Below are positions 21,326 to 33,986 of a stretch of 64,000 nt of DNA, piece after piece; position 1 is the stretch's first letter; each line of letters starts with the position of its first letter. The translations under genes were made by a program, and so were the position numbers. The stretch covers positions 599,343,038 through 599,407,037 of the forward strand of contig OZ010786.1 of NCBI GenBank assembly GCA_963932465.1, written 5' to 3'. Source of the DNA: Maratus speciosus. Lineage: Eukaryota; Arthropoda; Arachnida; Araneae; Salticidae. Under the pieces are notes generated by a model. It saw only the letters and a program-made list of their open reading frames with translations. It did no database searches and was not told the DNA's origin.

Positions 21326-21920
21326 GAGTGGTCGGTCACATGACAAGAGTTTGTTAGAGGTTCGTGACTTCATCACCCTGTGGATAAATTTCATCAAATT
21401 TAAAACAATGAAGTCAATTTTTTAAAGATAAAGTCACAATTCATTTATCAACCTCATATAATAGGAATTACTACACTTCAAGTTAAGTGGCAATATTTTT
21501 ATAGCATTTTTCAGTGCTTTCTACAATGAAAATTTTTATGTGCACTATTTACTAGTGCGCAAGGTGAAGTGAAGAAAAGTGATGACACAGGAATTTTCAG
21601 CGATACAAAGGATGATTCTCTTTGCAAACTTGGTGTGTGGTGCGTGTCAGAACAAGCCTGAAAGAGTGGGGGGGGGTCCCTCCAGATTGTTTAAGCTGAG
21701 TGCTCTTTTATTCTTTCTTATTCTTTTCTTTTCAGAATTAACTTTCTAAATCTAAGCATGTATCATTAACCTTAATTTAAATTTTTTTTTTGTTCTATTT
21801 TGTATCATCGTTATTCACATAGGCACTATGCTCAGTCAATACAAAATTAATTTAGATCTCCAGTAGCTCAAAAAAAAAAAAAAAAAAAACTGTAGGATCG
21901 ACATAATTTTTAACATGGTT
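21326..21920. other. No gene seen
   Basis: Non-coding intron sequence with homopolymer runs (A-run about 21871-21889). Nothing recognised. Confidence 0.5.
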
Positions 21921-22110
21921 GAATTAATTCTGCTGTTTAAATTAAAATCAAAAGTATATATAAATATGTCAGTGATTAACCTCAATTAAAGGGGAGATTG
22001 TAAGGATTTGTTTTAATACATATCAAGTTCTGAACATGAATTAATTCTGCTGTTTAATTTAAAATTAAAAGTATATATGAATATGTCAGTGATTAACCTC
22101 AATTAAAGGG

Positions 22111-25100
22111 GGGTCCTTCCATGTCAAATCATCCAGCAATTTTACGAAATGTCACCCACCGTCTCAGATTTTGACAAAACTTGGTACATGAAAACTTACA
22201 TGTATAAGATGCTACCACGTGAAGTTTTAATTGAATCCAATTAAAATATTTCAAAATATAAGCATCTGAACATGCAACACTTTTCTTTTTCGATGGATAT
22301 TTTTAAAGTGTTGGTTTTCTGTATGGTTCTACAAAAAACTTCATAACTCTTCACCAAATAATTAAAATGGTTAAAATTTTTGGCAGAACTTTCTTTATAT
22401 TATTTATTTCATAAAGTAATAGCAATTTTTATTTTCTTTTTACAACAAATATATTTTTTTAATTTTTGAACTTTTGAATACCCATATAAAATTGACATTT
22501 CATATATGAATTTCACAAAAATATTTTTAGATGTGCCACCCATTTTATTTTGCTAAATATTTTCTTATGAGCTCTTTATTAGTCAATCTTTTCTCCATAA
22601 AAAAAATTAAAGAGGTGTTTTTTGAAAAACTTGAGAAAAAAATTTTTTTTAAAGATTTTTTGAATATCCATATAAAATTGACATTTCATGTATGAATTTC
22701 AAAAAAAAAAAAAAAAAAATATTTTTAGATGTACCACCCATTTTTTTTTTTATTAAATATTTTTTTATGGGCTTTTAATTAGTCAACCTTTTCTCAAAAA
22801 TTAGGTGTTTTTTGTAAAACTTGAGAAAAAAAAAATTTCTTAGATTTTTTTTTATATGCATGTATTTTGAAGACACATAAACATAAAGAAATAATCTAGC
22901 ATAAAGATGATCTGGAGGCTGATAAACTTTATTAATATTCAATCAACTCGTAAATTCCATTATTGATAACATAGTGGACGGGGCGTCCTCCTACATTCCA
23001 AAGATTCATGAGATACATATTTAGACAGATTCTTCAATATCCTATCAAAATAAACATAAGTGCCATATTTTTCTAACTAATCCTAGATTTAAATATTTAT
23101 TTATTTATTTTTTTTTTGGGGGGGGGGGGGGGGAGGGGGCATCTTGACAGTTTTTGTCAAAATAGTTTCAATTATTAATATATGATATTATAAGAAGATT
23201 GACTTTTAAAACTAACATCAAGTCTTTTAACTTCATAAGCAGAAATAAAATTATAAATAAATTAAATAGAATTAGTAGCAATTCAAGGTAAAAATAATGA
23301 AATTATTAAAAAAGCAAAAGAATAAAGATTTATTTTGATAAATTTTGTGTATAGTTTAACAATATGTTACATAAAATTCTAGGTTATATATCCTGTAATA
23401 AAATAATAAAAATTATATATTTTTTTCTTTGTTACTGATATAATATACACATACAAAATTTACTTACATGTATGAGACAGAAGCTTATCAAGTTTTAACC
23501 AATTTCAAATATAAGATTTATTTCTGTGCCAGATTTGCACTTTTTTATGATTGAATGGTTAAAGGTGTTTATGATAAATTTAAATGGAAATAGGAATCCA
23601 ACATATTGTTTCACTAGATATTGCTTTTTATAAATGCTTCATTTACGATTGTTTCAGTAGATTCTTTTGAAAGAGCATATGGTCGTCCTGTTACAGTAGT
23701 CAATTCAATGCAACATAATATATGGTTGAAGGGCACGTTGCAATAATCATTATTTGGCCAGCAAAATGAAGTGGAAGGTCCATTGGGATGCATAAACTTT
23801 ATATTTGCATCTTTTTCATCATAATCTATGCTCTAAATAATCTCAATATTCCAGTGATTATTTATGTTTTTATTACTTTATTTTTATTTCATTTTGAAGA
23901 CTATAGTTGAAACAAAATTTAAACTACCATATATACTCGCGTATAAGTCGAGGAATTTCTGACAATTTTTGGTAAGCAAATTTGGGGGGTCGACTTATAC
24001 ACGAGTCAGTTAAAAAAGAAAAACCAAAAACTTCGAATACTGCAAAATTATGGCTTTTTGTGTGTATGAATAAAAAAAAAATACATAAAATATACAAATA
24101 ACAATAATTTATCATTTAAAAAAATTTCAAATGACTTGTTTTTGTTTACTTACTACCTTTTCGCATTGGCAAGTGAAATCTTTGATTTGATTTTGTGCAA
24201 AATTGAAGCAAAAAGTTAGGGGGTCGACTTATACGCGGGTTTTGATTTTTTCCAGAATTTACATTCGAAAGTTAGGGGGTCGACTTATACGCGAGAATAT
24301 ACGGTATAAATTTATACTTTCCACATTTTTTTAAAAGAAGATGCAAAGCTTAAATTGTTTGAATGAGTATAGCTTTATAAATCAGTGTATACTTGCTGGT
24401 TGTTTTTCAGTTAGTATAATGGAAATTTTATTTGAATACATAGCGGAAATTAATTTTCTATAACAGAAATAATACAAATTTTATACTTAAATTTATTAAC
24501 ATTAAAAAAAGTGTTTAGAAACAAAAATTATAGTTTAATTTTAATATTTGTTTATTATTATTACATGTATTTGTGAAGAATTTTGAACTTTAACAAAACT
24601 TTAGATATATTCTGTAAAATTAACAAAAAAAAATTTTTCTCAAGAATTTCAAAAAACACCTTTCTAATTTTTTTATTATTAAATGGTTTCCTTTTAAACT
24701 ATGTATATAAAAAAAATCAGCCAAATCAAATGGCTGGCGCATGTAAAAAAAAATGAATTACATATTTTCATATTTTTCTTAACTCCTTAGATAAAATATT
24801 TTTTAAAAACAATATTAGAGTTCTAAAAAGTTTTATAAACCATCTTTTTAATAAAATACATTATTAAGAATCTCTAAAAAAATATATATCTAATTTTATT
24901 AATAATATTTAGAAAAATAAGCATTTTTATCCAGCATTACATGTTTGACGGAAGATCATTTTCAGCAAAAAATTGAGTGAAAGGAGTATTTTAAATGCTT
25001 GTAACTCATGAAAAACTTATTATTTTAAACTGAAATTTGGTGTAACACCATACCTTTACACATTGTTTTTGTGTTTAAAATTTCAAAGAAATCTGTGACG

Positions 25101-25140
25101 GTGGGTGACATGGTCTGGATGAAGTGACATGGAATGACCC
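22111..25140. mobile_element. Non-autonomous transposon, GGGTC ends, 4-bp target duplication (copy 1, 3,030 bp)
   Basis: The left end starts GGGTCCTTCCATGTCAAATC. The right end in reverse complement starts GGGTCATTCCATGTCACTTC, and the inverted similarity continues through ATGTCACCCACCGTC on both sides. The flanks are AGGG (22107-22110 and 25141-25144). The neighbouring tandem unit shows the site without the insert. No transposase ORF is present. The interior has a 186-bp tandem duplication (landmark CCATATAAAATTGACATTTC at about 22482 and 22668) and a nested mariner-type MITE. I cannot assign a superfamily. DNA transposon groups with 4-bp duplications, such as Sola, Academ or Chapaev, are candidates only. 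Confidence 0.75.
23927..24304. mobile_element. mariner-type MITE with TCGACTTATACGCG words, nested
   Basis: Inverted ends CCATATATACTCGCGTATAA and, in reverse complement, CCGTATATTCTCGCGTATAA lie between TA dinucleotides. The word GGGGGTCGACTTATAC recurs inside, three or four times including the ends. It has no ORF beyond a chance 63-codon frame. It lies inside the GGGTC-ended element. Confidence 0.8.
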
Positions 25141-25642
25141 AGGGGTGATTGTAAGGATTTGTTTTAATACATATTAAGTTCTGAACATGAATTAATTCTG
25201 CTGTTTAATTTAAATTCAAATATATATATATGAATATGCCTGTGTTTAATCCCAATGAAAAGGGAGATTACAAGGATTTGTTTAAAATATATTTAATTCA
25301 GAAAATGAATTTATTCCAGTGTTATTAATATATCCACAATTAAAATCAGTATGTACAAAAAAATTATATATTATTAGTTAAAAAATAAAATTTATGTCAT
25401 CCTAATTTTAGTTTATTTCCTGCACTTGCTAGTTTATTAGTTGTATCTTAATTTAATCTGCAGAATGAATAATTATTTTCTTGAGGGTATACTTTTTCCA
25501 ATTTTAATCTTGATCTGATGTAATCTTTATATTGTTAGAATCAGAGTTGGGCAAAATACATCGAAAAACCATTTTTGATACAAAATACATTGGTTTTAGA
25601 ACTTAAAATACAAATTACAAAATACTTTTCAAAATTCCAAAT

Positions 25643-27151
25643 GGGTCATTCCATACAAAATGAGCAAATCACCTGTGGCAGACATGTCACAGATTTTAAC
25701 GAAAATCATTTTGTAAGTAGATCCTATCTATTTATGAGTAAATGTAAAATAATAGATTTTAGGATTGTTTATTTAAGTATTAAAATTTATATTAAAAGTG
25801 GATGCAAAATCGTGGTTTTGGCTACATGCTTGAAGTTAAATTTTGGTTATTAGCCTTAAGAATGCAAAGACTATATTAAAAATTATTTATAATTAGGAAT
25901 GAATGATAAGTAACAGATTGACGTAAGTTAGTAATTGTATTTTTATTCCTTAATGAGAAAAAAAATTATTTTTGAAAAAAATTGAGGGAAAAATGCAACG
26001 TTTCTATTGAGATGAAGGACACCTCTGACAATATCAAAATTGCTTGATGTTATAGCTAAAAGTATATGTATTAAATATTTAAACTTTCATTCTTGCCTTT
26101 TTTATTCCTTAATGAGAAAAAAAAATAAATAGTAAAAAATGTTGAGGATAAAATGCAATATTTCTATCACTTGTTTCGACATGAAAGAAAGCTTTTTTAA
26201 ACTTTGAATACTTTTGATTTTATAGATAACAGTGTATATTTTAAATATAAAAACTTTTATACTTGCTTTCAGTTTATTTTTTCCTCAAGAAGATTTTTAA
26301 TTAAACTAGAAAAAAAAAAGCTCAATTGAACAGAAAATTATATATTAATTTCTAAACCCACATACAGAAAATAGATGGCAGCACTAAATTTTTTCACCTT
26401 GAAATCGTGCAATATTTTAAGAAACGCGCGCAAATTTAAAAAATAAAGCTCATGGAATGTAGTTAATATTGCCTTTTTTAACCCAATTTTGTGACGTTAG
26501 GAATCAAAAAGGCATGCTTGAAATTTTTTTAGCAGATTATGGACTTATTGATCTTTATGTCTGTGCAATAACTGTAATGTGGGACATTTCCTTCATTTTT
26601 TTTTTACCTGTCAATAACAGGAAAAATTACGATTTTGTCATTTTTTTTTAAAGTTTCTAAATTTTTTTAAAGGTGAAGGAAATACATGGCAACTTAAAAA
26701 CTTTAGTAATTCGATCTTAATATGTAAAACTACATCAGGCATTAATTTCTCAGATGTTTTTGAATTCCTTTAATTTTTATTACGTTTTTAATTTTCTCAA
26801 AATTTGCAAATTTTCAATTTTTACAACCAATTAAAGAATAATCACGGTGTTACCAGATTATTACTGCTCAATAAATAAGAAGATAATTTTTCAGAGGTTA
26901 CATTATTTAAAAAAAAAAATCATTTCAGTTAAATAGTTTTCAAGATACAGAACTTCAAACCTGCAACTTTGGACGATTGCACATATGCCATTCTTTATCA
27001 CAAGTTTTTTAAATAATTTATTTTTTGTGAAGATATTTTGCAGAGGTCTATTTGAATATGAATTGAACCTGTATATCAAATTTTATTAAAATCTGTTACT
27101 ATGTGGCCACGACTTTTTTTACATTTTTGCTCATTTTACGTGGAATGACCC
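25643..27151. mobile_element. Non-autonomous transposon, GGGTC ends (copy 2, 1,509 bp), nested
   Basis: The ends are GGGTCATTCCATACAAAATG and, in reverse complement, GGGTCATTCCACGTAAAATG, both followed by AGCAAA. The flanks are AAAT (25639-25642 and 27152-27155). Ends and duplication length match the 22111-25140 element, so the two form one family although their interiors differ. ORFs inside (25575-25853, 26469-26651) are AT-rich chance frames. Confidence 0.75.
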
Positions 27152-27155
27152 AAAT

Positions 27156-27230
27156 ACAAAATACATGTATTTTCAAAATACATTTAAAATACAAAATACA
27201 TTTCGAAATTTCAAAAAATTATTGATGCAA

Positions 27231-27272
<42 letters not shown>

Positions 27273-30200
27273 TGTGCGTGTGGGGAGGGGGGGGGGGGAA
27301 TTTCGCAGTTTAAAAGAGGTGGGGTAGCACACGTAAGAGAGTGAGTGTTCCAAGAGAGTGTACCCGACTGGTTCTGAATAAGGCATTGAATTAAAATTAC
27401 TTAAACATTGATAACATATTGAATATCTTCATCATTTATATTATAAAACTATAATTACATTATTATCTAAAAAAAAAAAAAAATAGTTTCTTGAAATTTT
27501 TCAATTCATTTAAAAATCAAATATTAAACAATTTGAAACTCTCTGTACAATGAACATTAATTTCGGTTTTCAAACTTTTAACATGTAAATAACAACATCA
27601 GTTAATATGAATAAACGTCTTTGTTTATTAGTTTTAATATCATACAAATAATGTTTTAATAATATTTTCAATTTTATTTAAAACAAACACATGCATAGCA
27701 CATACCCACATATACATAATGTATCTTTGTAATATGTATGTGCTTGTGATTTATTAAATTAACAACATATTTGTATATACATATGGATGGGACGGTATAT
27801 TAATTGATTAAAATTTCCATTTTCGTTTTCTGTTGAACTCTAAAAAGTATTGAAGTACGGTTTTGGACTGAAAAACTTGCTCTGCTAATTTATATCTTCA
27901 CTGAGCTAATTATTTCACAAACAATCTATGTTATAAAGCAAAAAAGATGTCCGTCAGTAACTCTAATGTCATATCAATAGTGACAACGACCTAAATAAAC
28001 ATTTTTTTTCTTTCTTTCTTTTTCTTTCCTTTTTTTTTAATATTGTACCTTCTAAATATCGCATAATTTCAATTTTTACACAGTGGAATATAAAAAAGTA
28101 CTTTCAGATACGCTTTCTTTAAAAACTGCATCTCAATTTACCTAGCTTTTAGAGATTTTTAAAATAATTTTCCAGCCTGAATTTTTTAAACGCATCTCGC
28201 AAATATCCCTGCGACCCAATTACGGATTAACCCTTGCACATAAAATAACGATGCAGATCAGTATTTGTTTTTTAATGTGTGATATTCCATAGCTAAATTG
28301 CCAAACATAATTAAAATCTCACAAATATGTAAATCAAATCCGAATTTAAACAGACATGTAACTGAGCTACGCGTTTAAATGCTGAAATAATCAAAGTTTG
28401 GTAACAAATGATAAAAACCTTTTGCGATTACCTGCTGGTATGTGGCCAATAAGAAAGTCTCAAAAATGCATTTTCGGTGTAGTTGGTTGGAAATCCGAGA
28501 AAATATACGAAATTAAAAAATATATGTATTAGTTTTCAATTAAAAAATGATTTTCACTTAAGTTCTATTACACTGCGCAGTATATCGGGCATCTTTAATC
28601 TGAATGAGATCGCTGGTCTGTATTATAAAACAAAAACATGCCCATGAGTATAGCTGCTGTCATATTAACGATGCAACGATCAGAGTAATAAATTTGTCTT
28701 TTTAGAAAATCTATTAACGTCTAATCATTCCACAATTTGAAGTTTTACACTGTCGAATAGAAAAAAAATTGTACTTTGAAATACAATTTTTAAAAAAATC
28801 TCTGAATTTACAAATTTGTTATAGTTTTTTTTTTTTTAAATCGAGCATGATTAAAGAAAAAATCTATATCGCAGGCAGCCCGATTGCGGAAGATTTGCCT
28901 GCATGCACTTAAAATGATGTAAAGAAGTTCATCATTTGTCCCTGGCTAATATTTGATAACGATATTAAAAGTTCATCAAAAATAAAAAAATAAACACAAC
29001 TTTAGTCGATATATAATCGAACTACCGCTGAAATAAGTTGAACTAAAAAACAGGAATTCTGCTTTTTCATAATTTAGTGTCGCCATCGATAAAAAAGAAA
29101 TATATCTATATTAATATAGAGAGAGTACAAAACATATTAAATTTTTAAGACTTAAAACACTCGCTTTTATTTCGCATTCGCTGAAGAATTTCACATTCAA
29201 AATCCTGTTTTAAACAACATCTACAGAAATGTTATGCATAGGACGTCACTATCGCAAAATAATACACAAATCCATCAAATTTCATTGCCATTCAAGAAAC
29301 TCGAGAAAAAAAATATCGGCTGTCTAATGATTCATATGCCTTCATTTGTTTGTAAAATTAATGTAAATACTTAAAATTAAATATAGTTTATAATAGCTCC
29401 ATATTTTATCAGAAATCAAATATTTATTTTTTTTTTTTTCAAAATAGCACGTAGTTTAATTACATTTTTTTTTTTTTCAGTTTTTATGAGAAAATGGCAA
29501 CAAAAAGATATAATTACTATTTCCCAATTTTAATTAATTTTTTTTTTCAGTTGTTATGGGAAAATGGCAACAAAAAAAAATAATAACACGCTATTTTCCA
29601 ACTATTATCCCTTTTCTTTCTACAGAAATGGAGTACTTGAGTTTCCAAAATTAAACAAATGGCACTAAAAAATACAGAAAAATTAATATTTCAAAGATAA
29701 GTTGAGATGCAGTTTTCAAACAAATTGCATTTAAAAGTACTTTTTTTTTCTTAATACGACGGTATAAAAATTGAAAATGTGCGATGCTTAGAAGCTTAAA
29801 AAATTGCAGCAGGGTATTTAAGTGTACAATGATACACGTGCTTTGTTTTACGGCTAGCTTATATAACGGAACGTTGTTTTTCAGAGACGACATTTTTATA
29901 GCGAAGAGAAAGAAATAGCATACCGGGGGCTAGCAAAACAAAAACAAAAAACTACCATGATTAATGAATTCTTTGACGATTTCTTTGGCTATTAATCCTT
30001 GGCATGTAGCTGATGCAAAAGTACCGTTATCAAAACTTTGTTCAAATGCATAATTTATATTTTTCATATAAAATTGCTTTTTTGTGTTGTTAGCGAAAAA
30101 AAAGTTAAGCTTAAAAAATATATTAGAGTTTTTAATTAAAAATTATTTTCATCTATTTTTTGTACACCAAGCAGTATGTCCTGTAAGACAAAAAGCCATG

Positions 30201-31223
30201 GTTAGCTTCGCATGTGTCAAGATGCTTTGGCATGCAAAGTCAATCATGTAAACGAATAAAACCAAGTCTGCATTTAAACCTGCTTTATCTAATATGCGCT
30301 AAATGTAAGTAGTTAATAAACATTTACATGCTTTATGAATAAATTGAACTACTTTTATATTAAAGTTTAATCCCAATTAAATGAATATCGAATATATGGT
30401 AAATTATTATAAGAACCTTGACTGAGTGAATGCTAAGAAACTAGAAAAATAATGTTAAATTCGATATATGATGGTATAAGATTAAAATCTTACCTTTAAA
30501 TAGGTTTTGAAGTTTGTTTTATCATTCAAAAATTTAACCTATAATCGAATACCTAGTTTTATACTGCTAGTATTTTTCCCTAATTTCCTTATTATCATCA
30601 ACAGAACATTAAAATTATTTCACGTCTAATAGCGCACATTGTATATTATTATAATAAATCATCTTGGTAAATTTTCATTGGGCGTTTTAACAATATTTCC
30701 ATGAGCCGGTATTTCCATCTGAGGTAACTAACAGCATCCACACTTCTAATGTATTTTAAATCGGCAGCACCTGCCTATGCAATAATTTTCACACAACATT
30801 TTTTTCTAACTCTCATTGAATGTTATAAATTATAAAAACTATTTTTGTGACTACTCAGCAAAGTAATGCTTCTGCAGAAGTAAACATCCGATTCATTAAT
30901 ATGCTTATCGTACAACATACCGAATGTTATACATTCGGTACATATAAATTTACATTCGGTACATATAAATTTCCAGAAACGAATTCGAAGACTATTCAAA
31001 ACAGACAGGCATGTGTTTCCCTATTGCAACTCTAAGATCTGTGGTTTAGACACGACAATTTGAAATCTCGAGGAATGTATTTTGAGTATTTTGAAAATAC
31101 AAAATACTTTGAAAAAGCATTCCAAAATACATTACCAAAATACATTTGTTTTGAAGGTTTAAAATACAAAATACAAATTACAAATGTATTTTGAAAATGT
31201 ATTTTCGATACTGCCCAACTCTG
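27156..31223. repeat. Interior of the hAT element: module copies in both orientations
   Basis: A module with landmarks TGCAGTTTTCAAACAAATTG, AAAAGTAC, ACGACGGTATAAAAA and GTGCGATGCTTA occurs at 29620-29800. Reverse-complement versions lie at about 28055-28150 and 28730-28810. The wider segment 29040-29930 is matched by 38545-40170. Further AT-rich parallels (TTTTTAATTAAAAATTATTTTCA at 30130 against 28530) suggest internal duplication. No gene is seen. Confidence 0.5.
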
Positions 31224-31684
31224 GTTAGAATTCTGAATTTTTATATTACTTTGCATTAGGTGTCTTGTTTATTATTCTAAAATCCAGTAATCATACAATG
31301 GTTTATGTAAAATTCACACCCTCTTGAGAATGATTATCTCATTTAGCTAAGAGTTATATCAGAGACAGTCAAAATTCTTAATTAACTTTTAATATAATAT
31401 TTAAATTGAATTTGATTCTCCACCTTCTGAGTTAAAGTAATATGATAAATTTAAGAATTATTGTTATACCTAGTAATTACATAAATTTTGACTGTGTCTG
31501 ATTTTGATTCATCAATTAAGTAAAAAATTGGAAGATCTACTACAACTAAAAATGTTTGTTTAATAAATAGTCTGCTGTAGTAAGACACAACAATTACAAA
31601 TATACTTTTGTTGACCTAAATACTAGGTATCATACCTAATCTGATGAGAGATTATGTAACATCTGAAAATGGTGTAATAAAAGC

Positions 31685-31866
31685 AGTGTTTTAGTCATAA
31701 AAAAACGCAGAGGATCCTATACCAGCATACGCTATAGTCATAAGATATATGCTAGAGAGTATATTGTACAGCTTTATTTCAGAAATATATACGGAGCTTC
31801 TTAAAAAAAAATCCAGAAGGTACATGCCTTATACCAATCAGTACACCTCTGAATAAACGACAGTGT
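31685..31866. repeat. Short dispersed repeat with CAGTG ends (copy 1)
   Basis: Shares with 47506-47662 the order GCAGTGTT, AGAGAGTATAT, AGCTTTA, GAAGGTA(C/T)ATG and a CACTG or CAGTG end. This is probably a MITE; boundaries are approximate. Confidence 0.45.
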
Positions 31867-32056
31867 AGCATGCAGTTTTGTTTGTCGATTTAAAATCATT
31901 TCTCATATATTTCATGTGATGGCAGGACGTCTTCATTCATAAACTTAAATGGTTACTGCAATTCTAAGAGATATTTACAATTTCATGCCTGCAGTTTAAA
32001 TAAAGTTTTATTTTTTTATTGTAAAATTATTTATTTGTTCTTTTATTTTAAATATG

Positions 32057-33010
32057 TCATCATCAACCGTTTTCAATCCACTGCTGGATGTAGGTCTCCC
32101 CCAGATTTTTCCAATGTTTCCTGTCTAGTGCTTTAGTCATCCAATTAACACCAGCCACTTTTCTGATTTCATCACTCCATCTTACTTAAGGTCGTCTTCT
32201 TGGTCGTTTTACATCTCTGGGATACCACTGTACGGTATTTGTGTTCCATCTATTATCTTGTCTTCTTGCAATGTGCCCAGCCCATTTCCATTTTAGACGT
32301 TTAATTCTTCCAATGATGTCAAAAACTTTCATCTGACTTCTTATCCAAGTTATTCTCTTTCTGTCTCTCCTAGTTATGCCTAGCATACATCTTTCCATAC
32401 TTCTCTGTGTTGTTTGTAATCTTTGTACCATTCGTTTTGTTAGCGTCCATGTTTCTGCTCCATAAGTTAGTGCAGGCAAAACACATTGGTTAAACACCTT
32501 TCTTTTCAAACAAAGAGGCATGTTACTCTTCAGAATAATGTTGTTCTTCCCAAAAGCACTCTATCCATTTGTTATTCTTCTGTTGATTTCATTCATGATA
32601 CTATTATCCAATGATACTTCCTGTCCAAGGTACACATAACTTTGCGCCTTTTTAATCTCAGTGTTGTTGTAGACAATTTTCTTTTTTGATTAAAATGAAT
32701 TGAACATCACCTTAGTCTTTTCCAAATTTATTATTAATCCCACATTAATGCTAGCTTTGCCAAATCTTTTAGCATATTTTCCAATTCTTCAAGGCTGTTA
32801 CTGAAAATGAAAATGTCATCAGCGAACCGGAGATGACTTAAATATTCCCCATTTATTCTAATCGCTTTGTTTTCCCAATCCAGCTTCTTGAAAATATTTT
32901 CTAAGATATCAGTAAAAAGGTTAGGCGAAATGGTGTCTCCTTGTCTTACTCCTCTTCCAAGCTTGATCTTCGCTTTTCCTTTATTTGTATTTATATAATA
33001 AAACAGTTTG
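32057..33010 (-). pseudogene. RTE-type non-LTR retrotransposon, 5'-truncated and broken
   Basis: On the minus strand the fragment starts inside the reverse transcriptase palm (KLGRGVRQGDTISPNLF) and continues to the catalytic box FADD near 32815. After a damaged stretch it continues with the C-terminal region, open at 32521-32186 (LPALTYGAETWTL, RRDRKRITWIRSQ, WAGHIARR, PRDVKRPRRRP). A stop and a frameshift near 32184 precede the last piece, WSDEIRKVAGVNW to QQWIENG. The very short 3' tail ending in TGATGATGACAT is typical of RTE elements. The endonuclease and upstream RT are missing, consistent with 5' truncation on insertion. Confidence 0.85.
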
Positions 33011-33502
33011 TCAAAGTCTCTAATTTTGAAATGTTATATATTTTAAATGATCACTTTCATACCAACTATATTATTATTATTTTTTTCAAATCTTTCATTT
33101 AGTGCCAACTATTGTCACACTTTCTTACAATGATGTTATTATGAAGGAAAAGCACTGTTTTTTGCATTGTACTTAACTGCCTAAAAAAGTATATAAAAAT
33201 AGTTTCTAAATCTATTAAAACTTTTGTTTGCTTTCATTAAATATCTATAAATTTTGGCTTCCAAATTAAGAATTTGCATTAATTTATGAAGAAATTGTCT
33301 TTGATAAACTAGTAATGTATCATATGTTTGCTTGCTTGAAATATTAATACAGTGACTTTCGATTAATGTGTTTATTTTTTCTCTAAGAGACAGTCACAGC
33401 CATATCAATAATAAAATATCAATTAAAAATAATTAATGTTTTCTGTGTCAATGTAATTTGGTTAAATAACATTATAGTGTGTATTTAAATTAAGAATAAA
33501 TA
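33011..33502. other. No gene seen
   Basis: AT-rich intron sequence between the RTE fragment and the Tigger element. Nothing recognised. Confidence 0.5.
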
Positions 33503-33986
33503 CAGTAAACCCTCGATTTAACGGACTAATTGGGACTAAGATGTGTCTATTAAATCGAAAGTCCGTTAAATTGCAAAGTACTATTTATAATATTATTTTG
33601 TTATAATTATAGTACATATATATATTATTACATACTTGTAATTACATATATTACAGTGCAAATTACATATATATATATAATATATATATACAATATATAC
33701 AGTGTATATACATGTATTGTATATATACAATATATGTATATACATAAATATATATTGTATATACATATATACTACTGTATATATATATCTATATAAACAC
33801 AATACATTACTTTTAATAATACAATATTGGTAATGAAATACAAACGAATTAACACATATGCAACTTTTATGGGAATGAAACACTTTTTACTCAGAAATAA
33901 TAATTAATAAACAAGCAATAAACAAATGGAAAAAAATTACAATGCCCCAAAAACAACAGGCATCATTTTATGTTATTTACATCACA

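Larger units (their letters stand above)
21921..25420. repeat. Four 117-bp tandem units split by a 3-kb insertion
   Basis: The landmark GAATTAATTCTGCTGTTTAA starts at 21921, 22038 and, after the insertion of 22111-25140, 25189. A decayed fourth copy lies at about 25307. If the 3,034 bp of insert plus duplication is subtracted, the spacing stays at 117-118 bp. Each unit also holds GGGAGATTGTAAGGATTTG and a TATATATGAATATG stretch. Confidence 0.75.
25542..31223. mobile_element. Long hAT-like element with AAAATACA subterminal arrays, 5,682 bp
   Basis: A perfect 8-bp duplication, GTTAGAAT (25534-25541 and 31224-31231), flanks ends CAGAGTTGGGCAAAATACAT and, in reverse complement, CAGAGTTGGGCAGTATCG. 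Both ends continue into arrays of AAAATACAAAATACATTT words (25580-25640 with 27150-27225, and 31078-31210). The left array is split by the element at 25643-27151. A 40-T run lies near 27232. No transposase is recognisable. The interior contains inverted and direct copies of a shared module (28055-28150, 28730-28810, 29620-29800). Confidence 0.8.

Noticed and set aside
33593..33883. 96-codon tyrosine/isoleucine-rich ORF
   Set aside because: It translates an AT/ATAC microsatellite in the 3' untranslated part of the Tigger element.
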